From NCBI RefSeq assembly GCF_027887165.1, contig NC_077233.1, forward strand, positions 218,408,517-218,472,516: a stretch of DNA of 64,000 nucleotides. Reading direction: 5' to 3'. Numbering within the stretch: the stretch's first letter is position 1; each line of letters begins with the position of its first letter. Of the stretch, positions 10,901-24,660 are shown piece after piece. Origin of the DNA: Monodelphis domestica. Its lineage: Eukaryota > Chordata > Mammalia > Didelphimorphia > Didelphidae. The notes below the pieces were generated by a model. The model ran no database searches and had not been told where the DNA came from. It saw only the letters and a list, made by a program, of their open reading frames with translations. A program made the position numbers and the translations under genes.

Positions 10901-13900
10901 CAGAGAGAGAGTTGCAAAAACCATTGTCTAATAGCTGCTTTTCTTGCTTGATGCTCCTTTAATTCTGAAGATGTTGAATTTCAGTTCTTTGGGATCAACG
11001 GAATACAAATCTCACAAATTTTCACTGTAATTTGGCTTGTAAGTAACCACACTTTGGAGTCAAAAGACTGGAGTTTGAATACTGGCTCTGCTTCTTACTT
11101 ATGTAATCCTGGGCAAATCATTTAACCATTTTGTGTCTCAGTTCTCATTTGCAAAATAAAAGAAGAGACTGATCTAGATGATCTCCCAAATTCTTTCCAG
11201 CTTCAACTCTATGATCCTATAATAGTTTATAATAGCTTTTATTACAATAGTTTCATATAACCTTATAAACCTGAATATATGTCTTAAAATATCTCTTGTT
11301 TTAACTTTGCCTTCGTATATTCTTTGTTCTTCCCCTACCCTACCATGCCTTATAATAAAATATCAAAAAGTGGGGGGCAAATAGTTCAACAAAACCAATT
11401 TATGTCAATAATGTGACAATATGTGTAATTAGAACCAGATTTTTTTTTTAACCATTACCCTCTGTTTTAGAATCAATAATAAGTATCAGTTCCAAGGCAG
11501 AAGAATTGTAAGGGCTAGCCAATTGGAGTTAAGGTGACTTGCCAAGGGTCACACAGCTAGGAAGTGTCTGAGGCCATATTTGAACTCAAGACCTCCTGTC
11601 TTCAGGCCTGGTTCTCCATCCACTGAGTTACCTACCTGCCCCAGGGGAATCAGAATTTTTAAACAGAGGAGACTCTAATATGGTTTTCCTTATTAAGAAG
11701 TACAGATAGGTAGAAAATACTTTATTTGGAAGTATAACAACCATAAGCATTTGAATAATATTTTAGTTTACATTCTTGATTCTGAAACTCTTCATTTTAA
11801 AGTCTTTGGCATAATATTTGTCATTTGCAATGCAGAATCTCCCTCAATTAGGAAAAAGAGGAACTGAGGCACTGTTATATAGAAAAAATTTTGCCACTGT
11901 GTGTGGTTAAACAAAAAAGATATATTGAGAGGAGGGGAATTCTGCTTAAGGTTTTTTTTTCCTTCTTAAGAAAAATGTGGTACAAAAGGAGACGTCCTCA
12001 TAAATTAAGCCTGCTGGGAAGTGGAGGGGAGGTTGGATGGATATTTTTTCCTCAAACAGATGATTTAGCTGCAGCTTAGTTGAGGAATACTCCTTCCTTT
12101 CTGGCTTTCTTTATACCTAAGTGAAGATCAAATCCAGAGAGACTGAAAGTGTCAAAGGTAAGTTAACTGTAAGAGCAATGTTGAGAATGCCATACTATTT
12201 TTCATAGACTTATAGAATCTTTTGTCTGGAAGGGACCTTAGATTTCATCTACTAACTCCTTAATTTTTCATATCATAAGTTGGGGAATTGAGCCCCAGAA
12301 ATGGGAAGTAAGTTGTTCAAGATCACATATTGAGGAGAAGCCATGCTAGGATTAGAAGCCCTATCTATGAGCCTAGTATTCATTCCACTAGACTTTTCCA
12401 CTATGCTTTTCTTTTTAAGAATTTTATTGAGGGAGAAAGTAGATTGCTGAGCACAGAATTATAGTGTTGGTGCCTTGTTAGGTGTAATTTTTCAGAATCA
12501 GAGGAAAAGATTAATCTTATGGACAATGATTTGATTTTTTTTTAGTTTTATTTCTACTAGATGCTGAAATTGAATGGCATGTGAAATAAATGTTTTGGGT
12601 AAGTTCAGAAGGAGTAGCTGGGAAATAAATTTGGGTAATGTGATATGAGTAGTATTCAGTAGATGATATTGTACTTTGTCCCTAAATCTGTTACTGTTTA
12701 AACACTGGCAGCATTGTAGGAGAAAAATCTATTTTGTTGTCCCAATTTTAATAAAGTAATTATTAAATATTTATTAAGTATTTCCATCCGTGTGCATGGT
12801 ACTATACAAGCATGACTTTCTAGGAATTAGAGCATTAAGGAGACAGGTGTTAAAAATTGACAGTAATTGGAAGGAAGTTAACTCTGGATTAGTGAAAAAT
12901 CTGAATTATGGAATTTTAAAATGCAATTATGCAGGCCTAGATACAGGAGCTCCTGGGTTCAAATCTGGCCTCAGATACTTCCTAGCTCTGTGACCTTGGG
13001 CAAGTCATTTAACCCCCATTGCCTAGCCCTTACCACTGTTCTGCCTTGGAACCAATACACTGTATTAATTCTAAGATGGAAGGTAAGAGTTAAAAAAAAA
13101 TAAAATACAATTATGTTACTAAAAAATACATTTATAAATTGGCTAGTAGATGTCTAAGAAACAGCTAGGTGATTCAGTGAATAGAATGCTGGGCCTAGAG
13201 TCAGAAAGACCTGAGTTCAAATTGGGCATCAAACTCTAGCTATGTGAACCTGGACAAATCACTTAATCTCTTAATCTCAAGCCACTGGAGAAGGAAATGG
13301 TAAAACATTCCATTATTTTTGCCAAGAAAACTGTGTGGACAGTATGGTTCTTGGGGTCACAAAGAGTTGCACATAATTGAATCAACTGAACAATAGTAGA
13401 ATTTAGTAGAAGTCTTATGTCTTATCTATTTATTCAACAAACACTTATAGTATAAAATATACTCTACTGGGTAGTAGGAGAAATACAAAGATAAATAGGA
13501 CCAATCTCTGACTTCCAGAAATTTTTATCAAATAAGAATTATTTTATTAGATTAGAAATCTAATTAGAAATCAAGATACTATTTTAACCACTGTGATTTA
13601 ATTAGTTGTACGTAAGTAGGTGTTTCTAAAGTGAAAATAATTTTTTCTTTTATATAAATATTCCCCTCCAAATCTTGTTTATGAGACTGAATTGTTGACG
13701 AGTTTTTTCAATGTAGTACAAAGATATACTTCAGCTCCCTATCTTACCAAATGATTTCAAATTTTAAATTATAGTTATTCCTTAAGTGTTATGTAAAAAT
13801 GTGTTCTTATGGCTTCTTTCCCCACTATTTTGTTGAAACTTCTCTTTCCAAAGTCACATAATTTTTCCTTTATATTGGGGAGAAGTCAGTCTAATTTAGA

Positions 13901-16900
13901 ATGAATATGGAAGTACTTTCACTGGCATTTGGTAGCTAAGAAAGATAGTAAATTTGATTTTGTTAGAGAATCTTAATTTCATCTTTCATTAGAGGGATTT
14001 GTGGGTTACTTGGATTGTTAATTTTTCCATGGGTTGTAAAATTGATAACCGATTTTTTTAAATCTTTAGTAAGCCAAAGAAAATTGCTCTCACCTCCCTA
14101 TTTCCTTCTGTGGTAAGTCTTTAATGATGCTTATGAAAAGTCTCTATCCTAGGTAGTAAATGTGCAAATACCATCCACTTGTAACAGTTAGATCAGATTT
14201 AGGTTTACTGGAAAGGGATTACAGGCACTTCCTTTTTTGGTTGTTGCCTCAGCTCTCATCGTAATGTATCTCTGGTCATATGACTTCTTTGCTCAGAGTC
14301 TTTGACTAACTCCTAATTTATTGCCTGCCAGATAAAATTCCTCCAGCCAGACACTTAGGGCTCATCACAATATGGAATCACCTTGCCTTTCCAGTTTTAT
14401 TTTTCCTTTATATGTGCTATATAAGTCAAACTACTTGACAAACCCATATGTATCCAACCGTTTGCCTTCTCTCAGCCTTTGTTTGTGCTATTCTCCTACC
14501 TGGAATATCCTTCTCTACCTGCTGAAATTAAACTCATTCTTTAAAGGCCAATTCTGATATCACCTTTTCCATTCCTTTGACACTATGCATTTTTTAAATG
14601 AAATTGTATTTTTTTCCCCAGTATTTTCTCTTTTTTTTCTCTTTTCTCTCTTCCTACCCTCCCACTGAAAATGAAATGGAGCAGGGGAAGGGGTTGGAGA
14701 GAAAGAAAATAAATGTTTGTTATTTGAAAAAAAAAAGTTCTAAAAAAGCCCTCGGTGAGAGGCAGCTAGGTAGCATAGTGGATAAAGAGCCCCAGGCCTA
14801 GGGTCAGGAGGACCTGAGTTCAAATTTGACCTCAGATACTTCTTAGCTGTGTGACCATGCATGGGAATCATTTAACCCCAGTTGCTTAGCCCTTACTACT
14901 CTTCTGCCTTAGAATCAACAGTTAATATTGAGTCTAAGACAGAAAGTAAAGGTTAACAAAAAAAATCCTTCTGTGACCCTCCTTCCTTGCCCTCCCAATA
15001 AGTAATGATTCCCCCTCCCCATCTCACATAATAGTTATTTATATAAAAGGAGAAACCATGTGAATAAATGTTTTTGTATTGTCCACCTGATGTGGTGTTC
15101 TTTACTTAAATGCTTAATAAATATTTGTTGAATTTAATTGGTTTAACTAGGCCATTTCAAATTTCCTGTCTTTTAACTCAAGTGGTTATTATAGACTATT
15201 TACTAACTTTTTAACTTCTCTCCATTGATATAATCTTATCTAGGGAGAAAATTGAGTGAGTCACTTGCTCTTTTCCCCTTTCATCTTGGGTAGGATTAAC
15301 CAGCATTGTTGAGGGTCATGCAGATTTTGAGTTTATGTTAATTTCCCCAGTTTTTGACTTGAGATTTTTGCTAAAAAATTTTCCTTTCAGACTGGTGGTT
15401 GGCTGGAAGACAGATTTTCTGTCCTTTGAATTGAGTGTAATGTCTCCTTGTGTTGCCAACATTCAAAACATTTAGAGAAATATATCACTTATAAAATTCT
15501 GAAGTAAAAGACTGGATTGTGACAGTGTTCCCTTTCAGCTAATTAATCACAAATTGTTACAGAGACTGTCTCAGTCACATGATCATAGAAAAATTTCAAT
15601 TTTCTTTGGAGGTGGGGAAATAATTTAGTTGCAGTGACTTCCCAAATTCCTGAAAGTCTAGTTGTGAAAACTGATCAGTTTCTGTACAATGCAAAATGAC
15701 ATACTAAATGAAATATGTGTTAATAATGAAAACTCTCAAGGTGTTCAATCTTCTGATTTGTTGTGTCCCAGCGAGTTTATAACAGAGAGCTTTCCTGGTA
15801 TTGCTTTTAGATTTGCCCCCATTCTCTGGCTTTCACATGATATTTCTGTTTAGTTTTCACTAAATTCAACTTATCTACTTACTTAATTTATTTTGGAAGC
15901 ATTTGAACTTTTACTTTTTGAGAACTCAGAAAAGTTAAATCATTTTTAATTGAACTGAGAACCAAAATAGAGGTAGGAGAAAAGGAATAGATTACATTGT
16001 GAAACAGAATAGAGCTACATATGTAACTTTGGATTCCCAACTTAGAGGCATTCTTTAGATTTCTTTCAAGTTGTAAAAATAATTCTCCATTTTAAAGCTG
16101 TGGAGAAGTCTTTTCTCTTCTTCTGATATGAATATTTCATAGAAGAAGGGAGCAAAAGGTCTTCAGAGGAACAAATTGGACTTGAATGGGCCCTTTCAGA
16201 AATGTTTTATTTTAAAGAGTTTGAGAGATGTAATAGCCTGATAACTTCTTTCTGGCTAGGTTCCTTTAACTTTGATCTGAGTCACCAGGAAATCATCTGA
16301 TAGATGACTATTTTCAGTACCCTCTTTTAATTTTGTGACATTATTAGCAAACCAAAGATTCTCTTTTTCCTATGGTTACCTTGGTGTTTGCTTATGGAAA
16401 GTATTAGAACCAGGATTATGTTGGTAAATTTTTAACAACCAGCTCTCTGGGAAAAAATGTAGGAAAGACATTAATCTGCATTATTAACATTTTTTCTATT
16501 CCTTTCTTAAGTCTGGACAATAAACAACAATAAGTCAAGCTTTGGTTTCTGACATTTAAATGTTCACACTGAAAATTTAACAATGAACAAAATTTAACAA
16601 TTTTTTCTCTATTAAGTTTTATTGATAGAAAACTGGGTAGGCTACACAATTTTCAGTAAACCAACATAATTGTCTTTTGTGCATATGAAGGCTATAGGTG
16701 AGAATTCTGTGTGTTTTTCTCAACTAACCACCAATACTGTAATCAAAAAGAACTATGTATACAGACTGTTCCTCTCAAGAAGAACCTTTAGCACACCCTT
16801 TATTAGAAGCACCATAAAGTTTGAGAATGATCCAGTTTTATGAGTGAGCCTCTATCAGTGTGTGATTTACAACAATCATGGAAAACATATAAGTTTGATT

Positions 16901-17562
16901 CTGGAAAGACCTATGAAATAATTTCTTGATTAGGAAAGTGGGCAAAAAACTTCATTAGAACCTGTCTTACTTCAGTAAAAGAAATATGTTTTGGCCTGCA
17001 AGTCACTTATTATTTTACTTTAGTTAGAAGTTCAGTTCAATATACTTTATGAAGACATACTGTTTCTGGGGTGTTCTGGGTAAATTTTTTTAATTGAAAA
17101 TTTTTATTTAGTTAATTAATTTAGAATATTTTCCCATGGTTATTACATGATTCATGTTCTTTCCCTCCCCTCTCCCATAGCTGATGCACAATTCCATAGG
17201 GTTTTACATGTATCATTGATCAAGACCCATTTCCATATATTATTGATAATTGCACTAGGGTGATCATTTAGAGTTTATATCCTCAATCATATCCCCATCC
17301 ACTCATGTGATCAAGCAGTTGTTTTTCTTATGTGTTTCTACTCCCACAGTTCTTCCTCTGGATATGGATAGCCTTCTTTCTCATAAGTCCCTCTGAATTG
17401 TCCTGGATCATTACATTCATGCTAGTAGAAAAGTCCATTACCTTTGATTGTACCAGTCTCTGTTCTCCTTTCGCTCTGCATCACTTCCTGAAGGTTGTTC
17501 CAGTTCTCATGGAATTCTTCCACTTTATTATTCCTTTTAGCACAATAGTATTCCATCACCAA

Positions 17563-17642
<80 letters not shown>

Positions 17643-20600
17643 GGGTACAAACCCAGCAGTGCTATGGCTGGATCAAAGGGCAGACAGTCTTTTATCTCCC
17701 TTTGGGCATAGTTCCAAATTGTCCTCCAGAATGGTTGGCTCAATTCACAACTCCACCAGCAATGCATTAATGTCCCAACTTTGCCACATCTCCTCAAAAC
17801 ATTATTTTCCTTTGCTGTCATATTAGTTAATCTGCTAGGTGTGAGGTGGTACCCCAGAGTTGTTTTTGATTTGATTTTGATTTATAAGAGATTTTGAATA
17901 CTTTTTCATGTGCTTATTGTAGTTTTGATTTCTTAATCTGAAAATTGCTTAATTATGTCCCTTGTCTGGGTAAGTTGTGTGTGTGTATGGGGGGGGGGGG
18001 TTGGGGTGGAGTACTCATATTAAGAGCTTTCTTCCTATCCTTAAGTGAGACCTTATAGCATACTGAGAATGGAACTGAACCTGGAGTTAGGAAGATCTAT
18101 ATTCAAATTCTGCTACAGACAGTTTGCAAGCTATGTAGACCTGAGCAGTCAGTCAATCAAAACACATTGAGTGCTTTTATATGTGCCAGAAATTGTTAAA
18201 GACTTGACATACAAAGAAAAAGCAAAAATAGTCACAGGTTCATCGACTTAAAGCTGGAGCTCAAGAGCACTTCTATAGAATCCAGTTACCTCTAATTACA
18301 GATGAGCAAACTGAGGCATTGAGATTTAAGTAACTTGCCCAATGTCACACTATTAGTAAGTACTTGGGACAGGGTTTGAACTCTGGTTTTCCTGACTCTA
18401 CGCCCAGCTCTCTATCCATTGTTCCCTTCAAATACCTCGTCTATTAAATGAGTAGGTTGAACTCTGGCCTTTGAGGTCACTTTTGTCTCAGAAGCTGTGA
18501 TCATCTTCAATACTTATATCTTTCTCTGCCAGATTGTAGCTTTTAACTGTCATAGATTAGTTTTGTTATTAAATTTGATGACCCCTTGGGGTTAAGAACA
18601 CCAGGCATATGGTTTATTCCAGAATAGTTAAAACTAAGAAGATTTTGAACTAAAATGCTTTTCACTTCCTGTTGGATTTTATACCCTTTCTGCCATGCTC
18701 CACAGATTGGGATTAGTCCTGGGAGGTCAGTAGTGTGGAAATCTTCCTTTGTTGCCAGTAGGCAGTTGCCACCTTCTCTGCTACTTAAAGTCTTAGAGAA
18801 TTGGCTCAAGCATTGAGAAGTTCTGTGACTTGCCCAGAGTCACTCAGCCCCAATGATGTATGAGATGTTATATTTGAAGGCAAATGTTTCTGACTTTGAG
18901 GGCAGCTTTCTCTCTACCACAGTCTCCCTGCCTTTCCCCTGCAAATTGTTTCTCTTGCAAGAAAAACTGGGGAGGGAAGGGTGGTAGTGGTAGTAATAAT
19001 TCATATTGATATTAACCTGATAAATATAAATATAAAAATAAATTGTGTTGAAAGGATGATGGGAGTAAGAGTATGCCAATATTGATTGTTATTTTAAAAA
19101 TGTTGTTTATATAGGGGGAAATCTACATCCACAGGAAATGTGAAAATTTGGTCATTTACACATTAAATTCTGAGACCATGGCCTATGATAGTGATGAAGA
19201 AATGTAAATTTACATTTCCTGAGTGCAATTTGTTACTGTGAAAGGAATATATTTTCCTTCTCTTATAAGTATTATTTATGTGTTTATTCAGTATATCAAG
19301 ATCTGAATAAGTATGAGTCTTTTGCAGATAGATAGAGGTGTATTATAGGATTGAATAAATATTGACATAGTAATTGAGGGTAGTATATTTTTATGTGCAC
19401 ATGCATTGTATCTCTTCCACTTTATTTTTATTTGTGAATGTTATGATCTAGATTTTCTTTTTTCCTAAAAAGCTAGATTTTCCCTCTGTGGCTGAGTAAG
19501 GGGAAGCAAGTCTATTACAGTTTGGGAATTAGATTCCTTAAGGAATTGAATTCCTTAGCTGTTATTGTTACTGATCTATGATTTTGACCCATTTCATTGT
19601 CCTGTATATACAGTTGCCATACATTTTGTTTAGCTATGGAATCCAGAGTTTACCCCCCTTGAATTGGATTACTTTGGCTAAGTTAGGCATGCTGTACTTT
19701 GGAGGCATTTGCAAATACCTCTAACAGTTGACTGAATTCAATGGTACTTCTGCAGAGTAAAACATGTTAGGAGTCTGTGGCCAAATCCAAAGAAAGTTTT
19801 CTTCCATTAACAAAACAGGCTGCTGAATAACTCTGAGTGTGTTGCTTTGCAGCATTCATGTCAATTCTTGGCCAGCATGTTTCCCAGCATGGATCTGCAG
19901 CTGCATTGAAGTAATCTTGGGGGATAGAGCCAAAACTAAGTAAACCTTTCCACAGCTGTACTATTTGTGCAGAAATCCCACTGGTCTTATGCTTATATCT
20001 GAATTTGTAAAAGATCTTAGCATAGATATAGTATAGAAAGTCAGCCTTCAAGATACTTACTTTGTATTTTTTACCCAATTTAATAGATATCTGCACCTTC
20101 ACAGTGAAGGAGTACCTCAAAATGTACATTGGTGAGCATAGTGATGTAAACCAATGGTTTCGAACCCAAAACAGAATCAAGGGCTGTTAAACTGTCTAGA
20201 AGAATCCCTACATAAGCATGTTGACTTAGAAAACCATATTAACATTATCCATGTTCCACTGCATTTTTATTTAATTTGTTGAATATTTCCTAATTACATT
20301 TTAATCTGGTTCAGGCAGAGGTGTTTGGCACCAGTCTTTTAGACTGCTAAAAACATGTGTGTTAGGTAGGTGCTGACACAACTGAATTTAATTAAGCCTA
20401 GGTACACTCAGAAGGTTTCCACATTTTTCTTTCTTTACCAAGAGATATGCAGTTTACAAAGATTTGATTTATAGATGCAATTCAATTAAACATTCATTAA
20501 TTATCTCCCATATGTAAGTTGCCCAACTACTAGGAGCATAAAGATAAAAAATAAAATGCCTTGGTCCCTACCTTTAAGGAGTTTATAGCCTACCAGGGTC

Positions 20601-23600
20601 ATGTGTTTTGTACTCAAATAAGTATAATAAAGATAGAATGTTCTAGGGGTAAAGAGAGAGCTAGACAAAATGCTCTCTGCCAGCAGTGTCAAACTGAAAT
20701 AGAAACTGGTGAGCCATAGGAAGGATCCCTATAGGAAGCATATTGACTTAGAATCCTAAATATTAATATTATGCATGTTCTGTTATATTATCATTTATGT
20801 TGTTAAGCATTTCCCAGTTAAATTTTAATCTGATTCAGCAGTGCTTAGGTGTGTTGCTCCACTAGCCATATGTTCAACACTGATGTAGGCAATTTTGAAG
20901 AGAGAGAGATGCTTTTCACCTGTGTGATCAGAGAAAGTGTTACAGGGATACCTGGGTTGGGCCTTCAGAAATTGCAGTAGGTAGATGAGGAGGTATGTTT
21001 TTCAGGTAAGAGGTTTGCCTAGAAGTGGGATGGAAGTGCTCGCACATGGTCAGGGCACTGCTGACCATGAGTGTTTGAAATTCAGTAATGTGAAACGATG
21101 ATAGAAAGGTGGTAGTGTAGAGCCAGATGAAGAGGAACTAAAATGCCATATTAAGTAGTCTGTATTTTTTTTTCATGTGCAGTAGAGAATCATTGGAGGT
21201 TTTTGAGTGGGTAAATGATATCAATGATGTCTATACAATAGGAAGATTCTGGTGACTGTGTGAAGGATAGAATGGGGATCATAAGCAGCTATTCCCTTCT
21301 GTTACTGGAACTTCAGCTGCCTCTGTTGCTCTGGTATTCCTGGTTTGGACTAGTGGTAATACTCTTTCTCAACCCTACAAAAAGAAGTACTACACTCCCC
21401 TGTCCTCCATCATCAGAAAGACTGAGACCTCAAAGAGAGGGTGAGTGTCACTCTGATGTTAGCCACTGTGCCTGGAGTCAGAAAGATGACTCATTCAGAA
21501 ATCTAAAGCTGCCCTCATAAGACTTCAGATATCAGACTGAAAGCCAAAAGGACTAGCACCAGGCCTGGAAGAGCAGAGGGAGTGTATGTCCCACATGTGG
21601 AATATATTCTGGATGTGTTTTATATATCTTTGACATCTTTGGATGAAATTTGGTGCTACCTTCTATAACTCAGCAATTGGTCGTTTACCTCCCTCTATCC
21701 TTATTACATGGCCGAGATCCTTGTGACTTTGATTTGCTGGTCTCCATATTCTTTCTCTTACTTAAAATATTTATTTTTTGTGAACTTTGAAACATTAAGA
21801 AATACAAACATTTCATTATATAAGAGAAAAAAGATGTGATATGAAATTGGACTTCTATTATGCACTAGGTGCATATTAAATTTAATGCTTGAACAAAGTT
21901 GCCTTGTTTGTGTATGCTCATTTCTGAATTTTCTTCCATTTTCTACAGTTAAAAAATGTTTTATTAATACTTGTGTCCTTTTTTTTTGCATCTCTATTGT
22001 TACCCAAGTTCCTGTTCCCCCAAGATTGCCCTTTCCTCTCCTCTAATTAGAAGCTTGCCCTTGTAACAAAAAAGAATAGTCAAGCAAAACATTTGTATAC
22101 TGACAGTATTTGAAAATGTATGTTTATTTTTGCCCCTCTAGTCCATTAGCTAAGAGGGTAGGAAACATGCTTCACAGTCATCTACTGAAGTTATAGGATT
22201 GTAGGATTAGAGATCTAGAGTCCAAAGGGACTTTAAGTCATCTGCGTCAGCCTTTTTATTTTACAGTTCAACCAATCAATAAACATATTAAACACTTCAT
22301 GCCAGGTAGGGAACCTAGGTGGTACAGTGGATAGAGTGGAATAAGGAAGACTCTACTTCCTGAATGCAAATCTAGTTTTGGACATTTAGTAGCTGTGTGA
22401 CCCTGGGCAAGTTATCTAACTTGTATGCCTTAGTTTGCTCATGTATAATGAGCATGAGAAGGAAGAGGCAAACACTCCAATATCTTTGCAAAGAAAACTT
22501 CAAACAAGGTCATGAGAGTCAAATATGACCAAGCAGAAAAACAAAAATATTCCAGGCCTTGTGCTGAAAGCAGATGAAGCAACTGAGAAATAGAGAGGTC
22601 AAGTTACCTGTTGAAGGTCATATGGATAAGAAGCCAGATTTCATTGTAGATAACCTATACACTCTAAAATGGCATTGTTAACTTGTCTTTCTCATATCTT
22701 ATGGAGAAATAAGCCAGTGGATATTGATAAATGGTGTAGTTGTTGTAAAAGACTCCTCTCTGTCTTTACCACAACCACTCTAATTCACGTTCTCATCATC
22801 TCTCGCCTGGATGATTGCAATACTTCCTTATTGGTCTTTCTGCTTTTAATCTCTCCCATCACCAATCCATATTCTGTATAACTGCCAAAATAATTTTCCT
22901 AAGGTACTGATGTTACTGTTATTACATTGTACAAAAATCTCTAGATACTAAAGAAACTTAGTCTGAAATTTAGTCCTTCACAATCTAGTTCCTGTCCACC
23001 TTTTTACCTTTATTTTATATTACACCCCTTAATTAACTCTAGAAAGTACAGGATGTGCTTATGGGGGGGGGCAGTACAGTGGTTAACACATTGGGTGGTT
23101 AGTCAGTGGGATAAGGCAGGAAAGGGAGAAGTGGGCCATATTGTAGATGCCTTTGAATGCAATCTGACAATTAGCAAATGCAGCAATATAGTATTTTTGC
23201 TCTCCAGAAACTCAAAATTGTTTTTCTTGTGGCTATACATTTTCTTCTGTGTGCCCTGCCACATGGTAGTGTTAACTATGATCGGAAGTTTCTTATAGAA
23301 TTTTAAATGAGATATTCTTTCTAGATTAGTGTGTATATCTTTTGAAGGAGAAATGAGACAAATATTTTTAGAATTTATTTCATTTGATTATACATGTATG
23401 TTAGAAGGCTGTCTTCTTCCCCACCCCACCTGGGGTAATATGTAAGAGAGAAAAAGGTAAAATGCTTGATGACTGGGAAAAAAATTTTTTTTAAGGAAAA
23501 AATATAACTCAGGTTAAAAACAATAAACCAATAGTTTGGTGTATGGATTTTAATAAGATAGATTTCTCATCAAATTTGAATGTCTACCAGAGAGTAGTTT

Positions 23601-24608
23601 TCTTTTTTATAAAATGTTTATTAAAAATCCAATGTTGCATATTAGTACAACCAACTATTTGCTGTTTACACTTAAATGAATTACTTTTGACATGTAAAAT
23701 ATAACTTTTCATTCCAACTAAAAGTAGTTTTTACTTTTGCAAATGGTTTTTTTTACTCCTGTAATTTATCTGTTCATCTTTCATTTTTGCTTAACAGTTC
23801 ATTCTTTAAGGTGTTTGAAGCCAAATGAAGAGTTAAGCAATATATCCTTAGATGAAAATGGTTCCTTTCTAGATTCTTTCTCTTTGTTCCTCTTATGATC
23901 AGAATTTAGGCCTAGCATGTGATTAGTTGAACATTCTTGAGTTTAGATTCTATCTTGCTGTTTGATAAATCTTTTAAAATTATACTTGAGGGTTTTTGTT
24001 TAATGATTACTAACCTCTTGTTTGACAAACTGACATAATGCACATATCCCAAAATTAAAAGAATGATTGGATTTCTTGTATTTGTAACTTTGTTTTGTGA
24101 TATTAATTGTCCCGAATACCTAGGTGAATTTTAGTCTTAAACTGGGACATTTCCTCTGCCACTTAGGAACATTTGAGGCTTGATTGATGTTGAAGATGTA
24201 CCTTTTGTAGCTGTATCTGATATTAGGCTAAAGTCTGCCCATTATTTCAGATCTTGCCATTGTGTTTTATCAGTATAGAAACCTAAAGACTTTTGAGGTT
24301 CACAGTGTACTCCATCTCTCATTTGAGGGTAGCACTTCACTTCAAAAATCTCATTAATGGAATCTTCTTATACAGTCAACTAATTACTATAAATATGATA
24401 AACATTATACTAGAGGAGAGAAAATTTACAGCCTTCAATTTTAAAGGTTATGTTCTAGTTTTATAGGTTTCCTTTTACTTGTTGCTGGGTAATTGAAGTT
24501 TGGAGAATACCTTACTTTGAGAGAAAAGCCTCAGTTAAGTTTTTATGGATATACCTGGGTCAACTTGAAATTATTTAGTTGATTTTAAGAACATTTTTAT
24601 TGATGTCT

Positions 24609-24660
<52 letters not shown>

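Noticed and set aside
17565..17641. CA array plus short repeats as a CRISPR-like or regulatory array
   Set aside because: Simple dinucleotide microsatellite, and the genome is vertebrate.
19767..20180. 137-codon minus-strand frame
   Set aside because: No recognisable domain or motif. The plus strand also reads protein-like in part with stops, so a very old pseudogene is possible but unsupported.
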